From assembly GCA_036835375.1 (NCBI GenBank), contig DAITMB010000195.1, forward strand, positions 1-6,832: 6,832 bases of DNA. The letters run 5' to 3'. The DNA is from JANQTF01 sp036835375. GTDB taxonomy: Bacteria > Bacteroidota > Bacteroidia > J057. Positions 1 to 5,948 of this stretch are shown here, one piece after another. Each line of letters begins with the position of its first letter. Positions within the stretch are counted from its first letter, which is position 1. The translations under genes and the position numbers were made by a program. The notes beneath the pieces are model-generated. The model was not told the origin of the DNA and searched no databases. It worked only from the letters and a program-made list of their open reading frames with translations.

Positions 1-1
1 C

Positions 2-55
2 CACACTGCTCGCTTGATTGCCCTCAGCTTCCACGATTATTTCATTGAAAAGTAA
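2..55 (+). CDS. C-terminal tail of an unidentified gene (partial)
   Basis: One frame is open from the left edge and stops at TAA (53-55). It gives 17 residues, H-T-A-R-L-I-A-L-S-F-H-D-Y-F-I-E-K, which read like an amphipathic C-terminal helix. The codons look like those of the neighbouring genes. The other two plus-strand frames stop at 15-17 and 46-48 and give less protein-like sequence. The stretch is too short to name a family. If real, the gene lies upstream of and co-directional with comF, with about 95 bp between them. The next minus-strand frames close quickly, so a minus-strand gene here is unlikely. Confidence 0.45.
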   Translation, partial: HTARLIALSFHDYFIEK

Positions 56-150
56 GTAGGGCTACACAAGTCAATCGGCTCAATTTCAGATGTTTACTCC
101 ATCTATTTTCTGCGCTTTTTTTTACCATCCACTGACTTTTTCATGATATC
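56..150. other. Spacer upstream of comF
   Basis: This short AT-rich gap holds a run of eight T (115-122) without a convincing hairpin before it, so I do not call a terminator. TATTTTCT near 103-110 matches the Bacteroidota -7 consensus TAnnTTTG only in part. No clear Shine-Dalgarno sequence precedes the comF ATG. The right end runs into the palindrome at 140-155. Confidence 0.5.
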
Positions 151-155
151 ATGAA
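140..155. repeat. Perfect 16-bp palindrome over the comF start codon
   Basis: TTCATGATATCATGAA is identical to its own reverse complement over 16 bases and covers the ATG of comF (151-153). It contains a second ATG (143-145) that opens a three-codon frame, M-I-S, ending in TGA (152-154). That stop overlaps the comF ATG as ATGA. It could be an operator for a dimeric regulator, a small mRNA fold that hides the start, or chance. The sequence alone does not decide. Confidence 0.55.
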
Positions 156-858
156 GCGTCCCTTGCTCTCTCAATGGCTTCACTCCGTTGGCGACTTGTT
201 TGTGATGAAAGCTTGTCTGCATTGCAGCCGGGCGTTGGTCTCCCAAGAAAAGTATCTCTGCATTCAATGCCTCGACGGTCTGGAACCCACGAACTACCAC
301 CTACAACCCGCCGACAATGAGATGTATCGGCGGTTGGCGGGCAAAGTCCCCCTTCGCGGCGCGATTGGCATGAGCCACTTCGACAAAAAAGGCATACTCC
401 AAGCGCTCATTCAGGCCTTGAAATACGACCAAAAACCTGAGTTGGGTGTGTGGCTAGGGAGCAAATACGCACGGGAACTCGCTCCGGCGGGCATCATGGA
501 GCAGTTCGATGCCTTGATCCCTGTGCCGCTCCACCCTCGCAAGCAGCGGCAGCGAAAGTACAATCAAGCTGAAAAAATCGCACAAGGAATGAGCCTGGTG
601 TGCGGGCGGCCTGTGTTGACAGAACTGCTCAAGCGCACTCAATTTACCAAGTCTCAGACGAAAGTCTCCGGACACCAGCGCTACGACAATGTGTCGGAAG
701 CTTTTTCCTGCGTAGCGTCCTTGCCCGCGCGCATCATGCTCATTGACGATGTGATGACCACCGGAGCGACCCTGGAAGCTTGCATTCGCGCCATGATCGC
801 CTCAGAGCGGGGACCGCAGGAAATTTGGGTGTTGAGCATCGGTGTGGCACGTGGCTGA
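151..858 (+). CDS. comF: ComF family phosphoribosyltransferase-like protein
   Basis: This is a 235-residue type I phosphoribosyltransferase-fold protein of the ComF/GntX group, the usual length for the family. In naturally competent bacteria ComF is a cytoplasmic protein needed for DNA uptake and is thought to help move incoming single strands; elsewhere its role is unclear. An N-terminal zinc ribbon is formed by C22, C25, C37 and C40. The family block P-V-P-L-H-P-R with K-Y-N-Q-A lies at 124-140. The PRPP-binding loop I-D-D-V-M-T-T-G-A-T lies at 198-207. The ATG at 151 leaves about 20 residues before the zinc ribbon, typical for the family; an internal ATG (M19) would also keep it. The gene converges with the VWA gene, the two stops being about 20 bp apart. 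No other competence gene is in view, so the natural-competence role is inferred from family only. Confidence 0.93.
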   Translation: MKRPLLSQWLHSVGDLFVMKACLHCSRALVSQEKYLCIQCLDGLEPTNYHLQPADNEMYRRLAGKVPLRGAIGMSHFDKKGILQALIQALKYDQKPELGVWLGSKYARELAPAGIMEQFDALIPVPLHPRKQRQRKYNQAEKIAQGMSLVCGRPVLTELLKRTQFTKSQTKVSGHQRYDNVSEAFSCVASLPARIMLIDDVMTTGATLEACIRAMIASERGPQEIWVLSIGVARG

Positions 859-877
859 GCCAGGACCTTCTCTGGCG

Positions 878-1843
878 TTACTGCTCCAGCGGATTGTATA
901 TGGAAGTGAGCATCAGTAGATAAGCCAAGGCTAGGCAGACGATCGCAAGTTGAATGAACACCGGATACCGATCCTCCGCCACCCGAAAGATCCGGGCCTG
1001 CTCCCGCATATTTTGGGCAGGATGAATGGTGTGCCATATCTCCGGAATTGCTGTCCGGGAGTAAAGGGGCAGATGGCTGCCACCGCTCTGTTTGGAAATT
1101 TGCTCCAACAAAGCGAGGTCTTGAAGTTTGCCTGGCTTCTCGCCAGCTACACCGATGGTGTGAATCGGAATACCAGCCCGCTGCGCCACCTTGCTCGCAG
1201 AAAGGGGGTCAAGGTCGCCGCCATTCGCACCGCCGTCGCTAAAGACAAGGATCATCTTCTGACTCGCATCACTGTCTTGGAGGCGATTGAGGGCAAGCCC
1301 AAGGGCCGGGCCAAGGGCAGTGCCTTCGCCAGGAAGGGAGGAGGGGCTTGTGCGCTCAATCAGTCCTTGTAAAAACTCGTGATCAAACGTCAAAGGTGAC
1401 AAATGCAGCGCAGCAGGGCCAGCCAGCACCAAGCCAAAGCGCTCGGATTCACTTTGTTCGATGACATTCACCAGCGCAGACTTCGCCACAATGAACCGAG
1501 AAGGAGCCACGTCTTTGTTTTCCATGCTTCGGCTTACATCCAGCACCACCATCACATCTGCACCCAAATCCTGCTGCTCGGTGACTTGCTCCGATCGCTG
1601 CGGGCGCGCCAGCGCCAAAATCAGCAAAATGATCGCCAATGTTTGGAGCTCTCTTGGGATCACGCGCATCCAGGCGATATTGAATTGAGGCTTTTGAAGC
1701 TTGTCAGGATCGTAGCTGAGTCGCACCAAGAGTCGCTGCGGGCGATAGTATCGCCTGTACCAAAGAATGTATAAGGGAAGAAGCAGCAACAAAAGCAAAG
1801 CTTCTGGCTGCGCAAAGTAGTCGATGCCGATCCAAGATTTCAT
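878..1843 (-). CDS. batA: BatA-like VWA-domain membrane protein
   Basis: This is a 321-residue inner-membrane protein with a von Willebrand factor A domain, matching BatA of the Bacteroides aerotolerance family in size and layout. Bat proteins usually work with a MoxR AAA+ ATPase and are linked to envelope stress. Two membrane segments (about 14-30 and 66-79) precede the VWA domain, and one closes the protein (about 294-314). The metal-ion-dependent adhesion site is complete: D102-x-S104-x-S106, T175 in G-E-G-T-A-L-G, and D203 in F-S-D-G-G. ATG at 1843 is preferred; the frame could also start at a TTG three codons upstream (1850-1852). The usual partners (moxR, a DUF58 gene, batB, batC, batD) are not next to it: comF lies downstream on the other strand and tpx upstream behind a hairpin. 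It may therefore be a stand-alone copy, which makes the symbol less certain than the family. Confidence 0.85.
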   Translation of the reverse strand: MKSWIGIDYFAQPEALLLLLLLPLYILWYRRYYRPQRLLVRLSYDPDKLQKPQFNIAWMRVIPRELQTLAIILLILALARPQRSEQVTEQQDLGADVMVVLDVSRSMENKDVAPSRFIVAKSALVNVIEQSESERFGLVLAGPAALHLSPLTFDHEFLQGLIERTSPSSLPGEGTALGPALGLALNRLQDSDASQKMILVFSDGGANGGDLDPLSASKVAQRAGIPIHTIGVAGEKPGKLQDLALLEQISKQSGGSHLPLYSRTAIPEIWHTIHPAQNMREQARIFRVAEDRYPVFIQLAIVCLALAYLLMLTSIYNPLEQ

Positions 1844-1933
1844 CAGTTGCAAATAACAGGAAGCAACCCGCCTCTTGCAAGTTCCCTGCCCAACAATTCC
1901 GGCTGTTGAGCACCCAATCCCGGCGGTCTTTCA

Positions 1934-1970
1934 TACCAAAGCCCAGCTAGGAGATAGCTGGGCTTTGGTA
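1934..1970 (-). terminator. Perfect 16-bp-arm hairpin downstream of tpx
   Basis: Left arm 1934-1949 (TACCAAAGCCCAGCTA) and right arm 1955-1970 are exact reverse complements around a 5-base loop (GGAGA). The stem has an A-rich and T-rich outer part and a GC-rich core. It sits 56 bases past the tpx stop and about 90 bases before the VWA start on the same strand, as expected for the tpx terminator. No run of T follows on the minus strand, so the stem's own TTT would have to serve. A processing or mRNA-stability role is possible instead. Confidence 0.65.
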
Positions 1971-2025
1971 CAAGAGGAAATGGGCCTCAGAGAGCCCGAT
2001 CATTACGCTGAGTGCTTGTGAATCC

Positions 2026-2532
2026 CTAGAGCAGGGCGTCCACAGCTTTCAACACAGCCTCGTAATTGGGTTCATCTGCGATTTCTGGCACCAGCTCGGT
2101 ATATTGAATCTGGTTGTCACTGTCGAGTACAAATACCGCACGTGCGCTCAGCCCTGAAAATGGCCCTTCGATGATCTCTGTATTAAAGGCTTTACTAAAC
2201 TGGCCATGGCGGAAATCAGACGCAACTGTGACATTTTCGAGGCCTTCGGCTTCGCAAAAGCGATTCATAGCAAAAGGGAGGTCCTTGGACAGGATGAGCC
2301 CGACAGCCCCTGTGCGGTGGCTGAGTGCCTCGTTGAACTTGCGGGTTTCTGTTTGGCAGACACCTGTGTCGAGGCTTGGGACAGCGATCAGGACTTTGAC
2401 TTGGCTGCCAAAATCGCTGAGTTTGCCATCGCTAAGATCTTTTTTGACAAATGAAAAATCAGCAGCAGCGCCGCTGGAGGGGAGGTCTCCTTTGATTGCG
2501 AAAGGAGTACCTTTGAGGGTGACAGAAGCCAT
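2026..2532 (-). CDS. tpx: Thiol peroxidase, atypical 2-Cys peroxiredoxin
   Basis: This 168-residue Tpx, the same length as the E. coli enzyme, reduces hydrogen peroxide and alkyl hydroperoxides with electrons from thioredoxin. The peroxidatic cysteine is C59 in P-S-L-D-T-G-V-C, with the catalytic Thr at 56. The resolving cysteine is C93 in R-F-C-E-A-E-G-L, and the conserved G-L-x-A-R-A-V block follows further on. The N-terminus M-A-S-V-T-L-K-G-T-P fits the family, so the ATG at 2530-2532 is chosen; an upstream in-frame start would add 13 residues not seen in Tpx. It is predicted cytoplasmic and soluble. It lies divergent to the sigma-factor gene, with a TATATTTG element 91-98 bases upstream on its strand, and appears to be transcribed alone up to the hairpin at 1934-1970. 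Confidence 0.95.
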   Translation of the reverse strand: MASVTLKGTPFAIKGDLPSSGAAADFSFVKKDLSDGKLSDFGSQVKVLIAVPSLDTGVCQTETRKFNEALSHRTGAVGLILSKDLPFAMNRFCEAEGLENVTVASDFRHGQFSKAFNTEIIEGPFSGLSARAVFVLDSDNQIQYTELVPEIADEPNYEAVLKAVDALL

Positions 2533-2622
2533 GAGCGGTAAGTGAGATGGTGGATGAGTGAAAAAAATCAATTATTTCAACAAACCTGAGAAAATCCTGT
2601 AAGGTTTCTCCGAGGTGCTCGA

Positions 2623-2630
2623 CAAATATA
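2623..2630 (-). promoter_or_regulatory. Probable tpx promoter, -7 element TATATTTG
   Basis: On the minus strand these bases read TATATTTG, an exact match to the Bacteroidota primary-sigma -7 consensus TAnnTTTG. The position would place the transcription start about 85 bases before the tpx ATG. A good -33 TTTG at the usual 19-23 base spacing is not evident, so the call rests on one element in a divergent spacer. Confidence 0.45.
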
Positions 2631-2655
2631 CCCATAACCAACAGAGTTGACTTCC

Positions 2656-3168
2656 GTGAAGCAAGAGCAGGAGCCATTTCTCGAAATTATTTCTACCCAT
2701 CAGGGGATCATCCACAAGGTGTGTCGCATCTATGCGCGCAATGAGGATGATCGTGCCGACTTGTTTCAAGAAATCGTCCTCCAGCTCTGGCGCGCCTTCG
2801 ATTCTTTTAAAGGAGAATCGAAAATCAGTACTTGGATGTATCGCGTGGCCCTCAACACAGCCATTTCCGGCGTGAGAAAAGCCTTTCGCAGGCCCGTACT
2901 TTCCTCACTCGACGACCAACCCATCCTCGCGGTGGCTGACTATGCCGATCCTGACAAGGAAGAGGATCTTCGGCTGCTTCATCAGGCCATTAATCGGCTC
3001 AGCGACATTGAGCGGGCCATTGTGCTGCTCTACCTGGAGGAGCAGAGCTACGAAGAAATATCCGAAGTGATCGGTATCACGCCCAACTACGTGGGCGTAA
3101 AACTCAACCGAATCAAACAAAAACTCAAAGATCTTCTCAGTCCACATTTGCGTGAAGCAAGATCATGA
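2656..3168 (+). CDS. ECF-like RNA polymerase sigma-70 factor
   Basis: This is a 170-residue sigma factor with only regions 2 and 4, the size of extracytoplasmic-function sigma factors. Region 2 spans about 8-75 with D-L-F-Q-E-I-V-L-Q-L-W (35-45) and S-T-W-M-Y-R-V-A-L-N (58-67), which bind core polymerase and the -10 region. Region 4 spans about 112-161 with L-S-D-I-E-R-A and a helix-turn-helix at 132-157. There is no in-frame ATG upstream: a stop lies at 2635-2637, and the only candidates are GTG (2656) and TTG (2647). GTG is preferred because M-K-Q-E-Q-E-P-F-L-E resembles N-termini of related factors. Its last codons overlap the next gene by ATGA, so the two are probably co-translated. The target regulon cannot be told from the sequence. 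Confidence 0.9.
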   Translation: MKQEQEPFLEIISTHQGIIHKVCRIYARNEDDRADLFQEIVLQLWRAFDSFKGESKISTWMYRVALNTAISGVRKAFRRPVLSSLDDQPILAVADYADPDKEEDLRLLHQAINRLSDIERAIVLLYLEEQSYEEISEVIGITPNYVGVKLNRIKQKLKDLLSPHLREARS

Positions 3169-3791
3169 AGCTAGACGAACTAAAATCTCTGTGGGAATCT
3201 TCCTCGAGGCCAGACCCTGACTTCGATCAAGCATATCTTGGCAGCCTTCTCCGCAGCCGGGGACAGTCGGCGCTGAGTAAAATTCAGCGAAACATCCGCT
3301 TGGAAATCATTTTCCTCGGCCTTTCTGCCGTGGGGATTCTGGCGTGGTTTTTCGTTCGACCGCTCCCGGTTCACTGGGGAGAGTGGGTCATCTTCACCTT
3401 CCTTTTTCCAGGTAGCGGACTGCTCTATTGGTATAAATTCCGGGCGTTTGTGCGGCGCGAGCACCTCACCCAAGACCTTTTTCATTCACTTGATTCCTAT
3501 ATCCACTCTTTGGATCGATACCTGAATTACTATCGCCTGGTGATGACCTTCATGGTGCCGATTCTTTCAGTGGTTGGGATTCTGTATGGGTTTTCGATCT
3601 CTCGCGCAGAAGATGGCCGATCGCTCGAAGACGTAGATCTGGGAACATGGGCCATCCTCGGCGTGGCTTCCCTGATCTACATTGCGCTGGCCTATTGGTT
3701 CACCAAATGGTATATGAAGCACCTCTACGGCAATCACCTCGAAGAACTGAAGGCCGTGCGAGCGGAACTCGTCGAGTCCCAGGCCGGGTGA
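3165..3791 (+). CDS. Four-helix membrane protein paired with the sigma factor
   Basis: This 208-residue protein has an N-terminal cytoplasmic-looking stretch that starts M-K-L-D-E-L-K-S-L-W-E. Four likely membrane helices follow at about 46-65, 73-91, 125-146 and 161-183, and it ends in a charged tail. The ATG overlaps the sigma stop as ATGA, indicating translational coupling. In Bacteroidota many small sigma factors are followed by a membrane protein with this kind of N-terminus, often called a putative anti-sigma factor. No zinc-binding anti-sigma domain (H-x3-C-x2-C) is visible here, so an anti-sigma role is inferred from position only. It could instead be a target of the sigma factor or a structural membrane protein. 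Confidence 0.85.
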   Translation: MKLDELKSLWESSSRPDPDFDQAYLGSLLRSRGQSALSKIQRNIRLEIIFLGLSAVGILAWFFVRPLPVHWGEWVIFTFLFPGSGLLYWYKFRAFVRREHLTQDLFHSLDSYIHSLDRYLNYYRLVMTFMVPILSVVGILYGFSISRAEDGRSLEDVDLGTWAILGVASLIYIALAYWFTKWYMKHLYGNHLEELKAVRAELVESQAG

Positions 3792-3887
3792 TTCGAGCTT
3801 CCGCTGCCTTGCACTTTGTTGTTACCATCCCATTTTTCATTCTTTCACCACCGATTCATTCCGAGACTCACCTCTAGATTCATTCAG
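3792..3887 (+). other. Gap between sigma-partner gene and TraB-family gene
   Basis: The 96-bp spacer is pyrimidine-rich with no hairpin terminator. TAGATTCA (3875-3882) matches the -7 consensus at 6 of 8 positions but lies only about six bases before the ATG. The downstream gene may therefore be read through from the sigma operon or have its own unrecognised promoter. A TTG at 3816 is in frame with the next gene but would bury its signal peptide behind 24 residues. Confidence 0.4.
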
Positions 3888-4880
3888 ATGAAAACTGTAG
3901 CTCTCACTAGAACCCTTTTTCTCCCAGCCCTGCTCGTGCTCGCCCTGCTCAGCGGGTGCAAAACCAGCAAAACAGCAGCCGTTTCTACCGAAAAGACCAC
4001 AAGCCCGGCCACCTCGGTTCAAGAGACGGTCAGCGCCACACAGCCCGCCGCTACGGGTAGCACTTCGGCGCTATCCATAGCACCCGACGAAAACTCCCTC
4101 CTATGGAAAATCTCTGGAAATGGCCTTACCCAGCCTTCCTACCTGTTCGGTACCATTCACATGATCGGCAGCGAAGACTACATTTTTCCAGCAAGTTGGG
4201 ACCGAGCCCTCGACGAGACCAAACAGCTCTATCTGGAGTTGGACATGGACGATCCGGGCATGATGATGAAAATGATGACTGGCTCCATGATGACGGGGGG
4301 CAAAAGCCTCAAGGATTTTACCACAGCGGAGGAATACGCCGCCATCGAAACATTCTTTAGAGATTCTCTCAACCAGCAACTGGCCATTTTCAGCAAAATG
4401 AAGCCCATGCTGATTGCTTCCATCATCTATCCCAGCATGGTCCGCGGCGAGGTAAAATCCTACGAGATGACGCTGGTAGAGAAAGCCAAGGAGCGAAATT
4501 TTGAAGTACATGGGATAGAGAGCGTCGAAGATCAATTGACGATGATGGATCAAATTCCCATGGATTCGCAGGTGGAGATGCTCCTGGCTTATGTGGATGA
4601 TTTTCCGGGGGAGCGGGAGCGGTTTCAAGGCTTGCTTGAGCTGTATGTCTCTCAAAACGTGAATCAACTCTACGAATTCATGACTGATTCGCCAGAGATG
4701 GATGAGGAGACCCGCGCTATCATGCTCGACGCACGCAACCAAAAGTGGATCTCTCAAATCGAAGCACAGGCGAAGCTCATGCCAACCTTCTTTGCTTTCG
4801 GTGCTGGTCACCTCGCTGGAGACCAAGGAGTGATTGAGTTGTTGAAAAAGCAAGGCTATACCCTTGAACCCGTGAGATAA
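3888..4880 (+). CDS. TraB/GumN family lipoprotein
   Basis: This 330-residue protein has a type II signal peptide: basic start, hydrophobic core 10-21 and lipobox L-S-G-C with C24 as the lipidated residue. A Ser/Thr/Ala-rich linker follows (about 25-66), then one TraB/PrgY/GumN domain (about 68-330). Family hallmarks are G-T-I-H at 88-91, L-E-L-D with E117, and G-A-G-H at 305-308 followed by L-A-G-D-Q-G-V. In the related Tiki proteases the paired G-x-x-H motifs and a glutamate form a metal site, so peptidase-type activity is possible but unproven for bacterial members. A Met-rich stretch (125-135) has seven Met in eleven residues. The residues after C24 (K-T-S-K) are not acidic as in the known Bacteroidota surface-export signal, so the periplasmic face is more likely. 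ATG 3888 is chosen because it puts the signal peptide at the N-terminus. Confidence 0.9.
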   Translation: MKTVALTRTLFLPALLVLALLSGCKTSKTAAVSTEKTTSPATSVQETVSATQPAATGSTSALSIAPDENSLLWKISGNGLTQPSYLFGTIHMIGSEDYIFPASWDRALDETKQLYLELDMDDPGMMMKMMTGSMMTGGKSLKDFTTAEEYAAIETFFRDSLNQQLAIFSKMKPMLIASIIYPSMVRGEVKSYEMTLVEKAKERNFEVHGIESVEDQLTMMDQIPMDSQVEMLLAYVDDFPGERERFQGLLELYVSQNVNQLYEFMTDSPEMDEETRAIMLDARNQKWISQIEAQAKLMPTFFAFGAGHLAGDQGVIELLKKQGYTLEPVR

Positions 4881-4946
4881 CGCGGTGAATCCTCCAGTCA
4901 GCGCGCTGCGCTCACAAGCCGAAAATTGTCTCATTCCCTTCAGAAC

Positions 4947-4992
4947 GACCCTGCGTCCTGGTGCACATTCCAAGGCGCAGGGTCAATTTTTT
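4947..4992 (+). terminator. Intrinsic terminator after the TraB-family gene
   Basis: GACCCTGCG (4947-4955) pairs perfectly with CGCAGGGTC (4976-4984). The stem continues inward as TCCTGG/CCAAGG with one mismatch and one G-T pair, closing an 8-base loop (4962-4969). Six T follow after AA (4987-4992). It lies 67 bases after the stop of the TraB-family gene and is the clearest terminator in the window. Confidence 0.87.
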
Positions 4993-5134
4993 CACTTTCG
5001 CGCGAGTAGATGAATCGTGAATAAAGCAGATAATTGACTCGTAATCAACAACTAAAGCCTGATCCCGGTCAAAATTGAAGAAGTAAGAATTAGCAAGGAA
5101 TGGGGCCTCCAACACCATTTTCCAAAGCCTACCC

Positions 5135-5260
5135 ATGTCCATGTCAGAAACAAAGTATCAAAGGTCATCGAAAAGCACACAGATATTTTCCCTTCTGCCG
5201 CCTATATTTGGTTACTACGACTACCGCTACTCTACTACACCTAACCTACTCGCCATATGA
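5135..5260 (+). CDS. Possible 41-residue leader ORF (weak)
   Basis: The frame opens at ATG 5135 (or ATG 5141) and ends at TGA 5258-5260, overlapping the next start as ATGA. The product is polar, then Tyr-rich (F-G-Y-Y-D-Y-R-Y) and resembles no family I know. Against it: no ribosome binding site is seen, and a good -7 promoter element (5203-5210) lies inside it. It is listed because of the exact stop/start overlap, not because of its protein. Confidence 0.2.
   Translation: MSMSETKYQRSSKSTQIFSLLPPIFGYYDYRYSTTPNLLAI
5203..5210 (+). promoter_or_regulatory. Probable promoter -7 element TATATTTG
   Basis: TATATTTG matches the Bacteroidota consensus TAnnTTTG exactly and is the same octamer as found upstream of tpx. 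It would start transcription about 40 bases before the ATG at 5257 and drive the two-gene cassette that follows the terminator. A -33 TTTG at normal spacing is not visible. Confidence 0.42.
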
Positions 5261-5907
5261 ACTACCGCAGAATTCACGTATGGACAGGTCCCCTGGGCCA
5301 GACCGAAGGATTGTTGCGCAGCCTTACGAGTCTCCCCGGAGCCGGAGGTTTGGCGGAGCCATTTTCGAGCGAATTTGTGCGCCTCACAGGTGCCAAAGAG
5401 GCAGCGCCTTTTCTCACAAAGTCCGTCAGCACCTGGACAGAGTTGCTCGTGCTGCGAAGTCCTGCCGCCCACGCACTGGGCATTGATTTAAGGAATTTCG
5501 CTGAGGACCTTCACTTGTTTTTTCTACAGCATCCCGACGAACGCCTCCCGGCGCTGACCCAAGCTGTGGGCGATCCCGATTGGCAAGAGCGGGCCTACAC
5601 TTGGCAGGAAAAGCTACTGAATCGGTTTCAGGACTTGGGGGCTGATTGCATGGTGCTGGAAGCAAACCATTGGCGTCGAGCGCCGATGGATGTGCTGGAC
5701 ACCATCGCCCGGCGGTTGGGCGTCTCTGTCGGCGACTTTCGCCCCAGTTTTCCGCCTTCGGCACATCCATCGCGTAGCGAAGCCTGGCTGCCTTTTGGGC
5801 CCGGCACTGAGTTGCGCGACACTTGCTTACACAGCTATCGACGCATGTCGCTCCAAGCAATCCAAGACTTTCCGATCCGCGAATCAGAGGAATTATCGGC
5901 GAGATGA
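5257..5907 (+). CDS. Hypothetical protein with degenerate sulfotransferase-like outline
   Basis: This is a 216-residue soluble protein with no signal peptide or membrane helix. Its layout recalls bacterial P-loop sulfotransferases: a first strand and loop I-H-V-W-T-G-P-L-G-Q-T-E (6-17); A-E-P-F (33-36), where the family often has D-E-P-F/L; a strand and loop L-F-F-L-Q-H-P-D-E-R-L (87-97); V-L-E-A (133-136); and a helix with A-R-R-L-G-V (151-156). In active enzymes the first loop is P-R-S/N-x-S-T and the second begins with Arg. Here the Arg and Ser/Thr of the first and the Arg of the second are replaced, so PAPS binding is doubtful. The fold assignment comes from pattern only and could be wrong. 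The stop overlaps a short frame by ATGA, and the next gene follows 37 bases later. Confidence 0.7.
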   Translation: MNYRRIHVWTGPLGQTEGLLRSLTSLPGAGGLAEPFSSEFVRLTGAKEAAPFLTKSVSTWTELLVLRSPAAHALGIDLRNFAEDLHLFFLQHPDERLPALTQAVGDPDWQERAYTWQEKLLNRFQDLGADCMVLEANHWRRAPMDVLDTIARRLGVSVGDFRPSFPPSAHPSRSEAWLPFGPGTELRDTCLHSYRRMSLQAIQDFPIRESEELSAR

Positions 5908-5948
5908 AGAGGAAGGGCATTCCACCAAGCATATACCACTTGCCATGA
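5904..5948 (+). CDS. Possible 14-codon linker ORF (weak)
   Basis: The frame M-K-R-K-G-I-P-P-S-I-Y-H-L-P starts at an ATG that overlaps the preceding stop (ATGA, 5904-5907). It ends at a TGA that overlaps the next start (ATGA, 5945-5948). It thus bridges the two larger genes exactly. It could let ribosomes re-initiate from one gene to the next without the peptide mattering. Such a short frame can easily arise by chance. Confidence 0.2.
   Translation: MKRKGIPPSIYHLP

Larger units (their letters stand above)
4881..5256 (+). other. 376-bp intergenic region
   Basis: It holds the terminator at 4947-4992, a 10-bp palindrome CAGCGCGCTG (4899-4908) of doubtful meaning, and an AT-richer stretch from about 5000. 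The right half contains a 41-codon open frame (5135-5260) and a TATATTTG element (5203-5210). These give competing readings: a leader gene or a promoter. I see no tRNA, riboswitch fold or remnant gene in the rest. Confidence 0.6.

Noticed and set aside
115..122. Run of eight T upstream of comF as a terminator for the preceding gene
   Set aside because: No stable stem precedes it; the nearest inverted repeat (GTAG/CTAC) is four base pairs and too far away.
859..876. Small hairpin GCCAG/CTGGC between comF and the VWA gene
   Set aside because: It has only five base pairs, an eight-base loop and no T run on either side, so it is not called as a bidirectional terminator.
2533..2571. 13-residue N-terminal extension of Tpx
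   Set aside because: Tpx proteins start at the M-A-x-V-T-L-K-G segment; the extension is not seen in the family.
3831..3840. Shared TACCATCC near 124 and 3833 as a repeated regulatory motif
   Set aside because: Eight bases without matching context or spacing to the start codons; expected by chance.
4101..4973. 290-codon open frame on the minus strand opposite the TraB-family gene
   Set aside because: The plus strand has a lipoprotein signal, both G-x-x-H motifs and a terminator. The minus frame gives a His/Leu-rich product with no domain and runs through the terminator hairpin.
5690..5944. Upstream extension of the last gene to an ATG at 5690
   Set aside because: It would overlap the preceding gene by over 200 bases in another frame, and the added residues are Arg/Cys-rich and unlike the rest.
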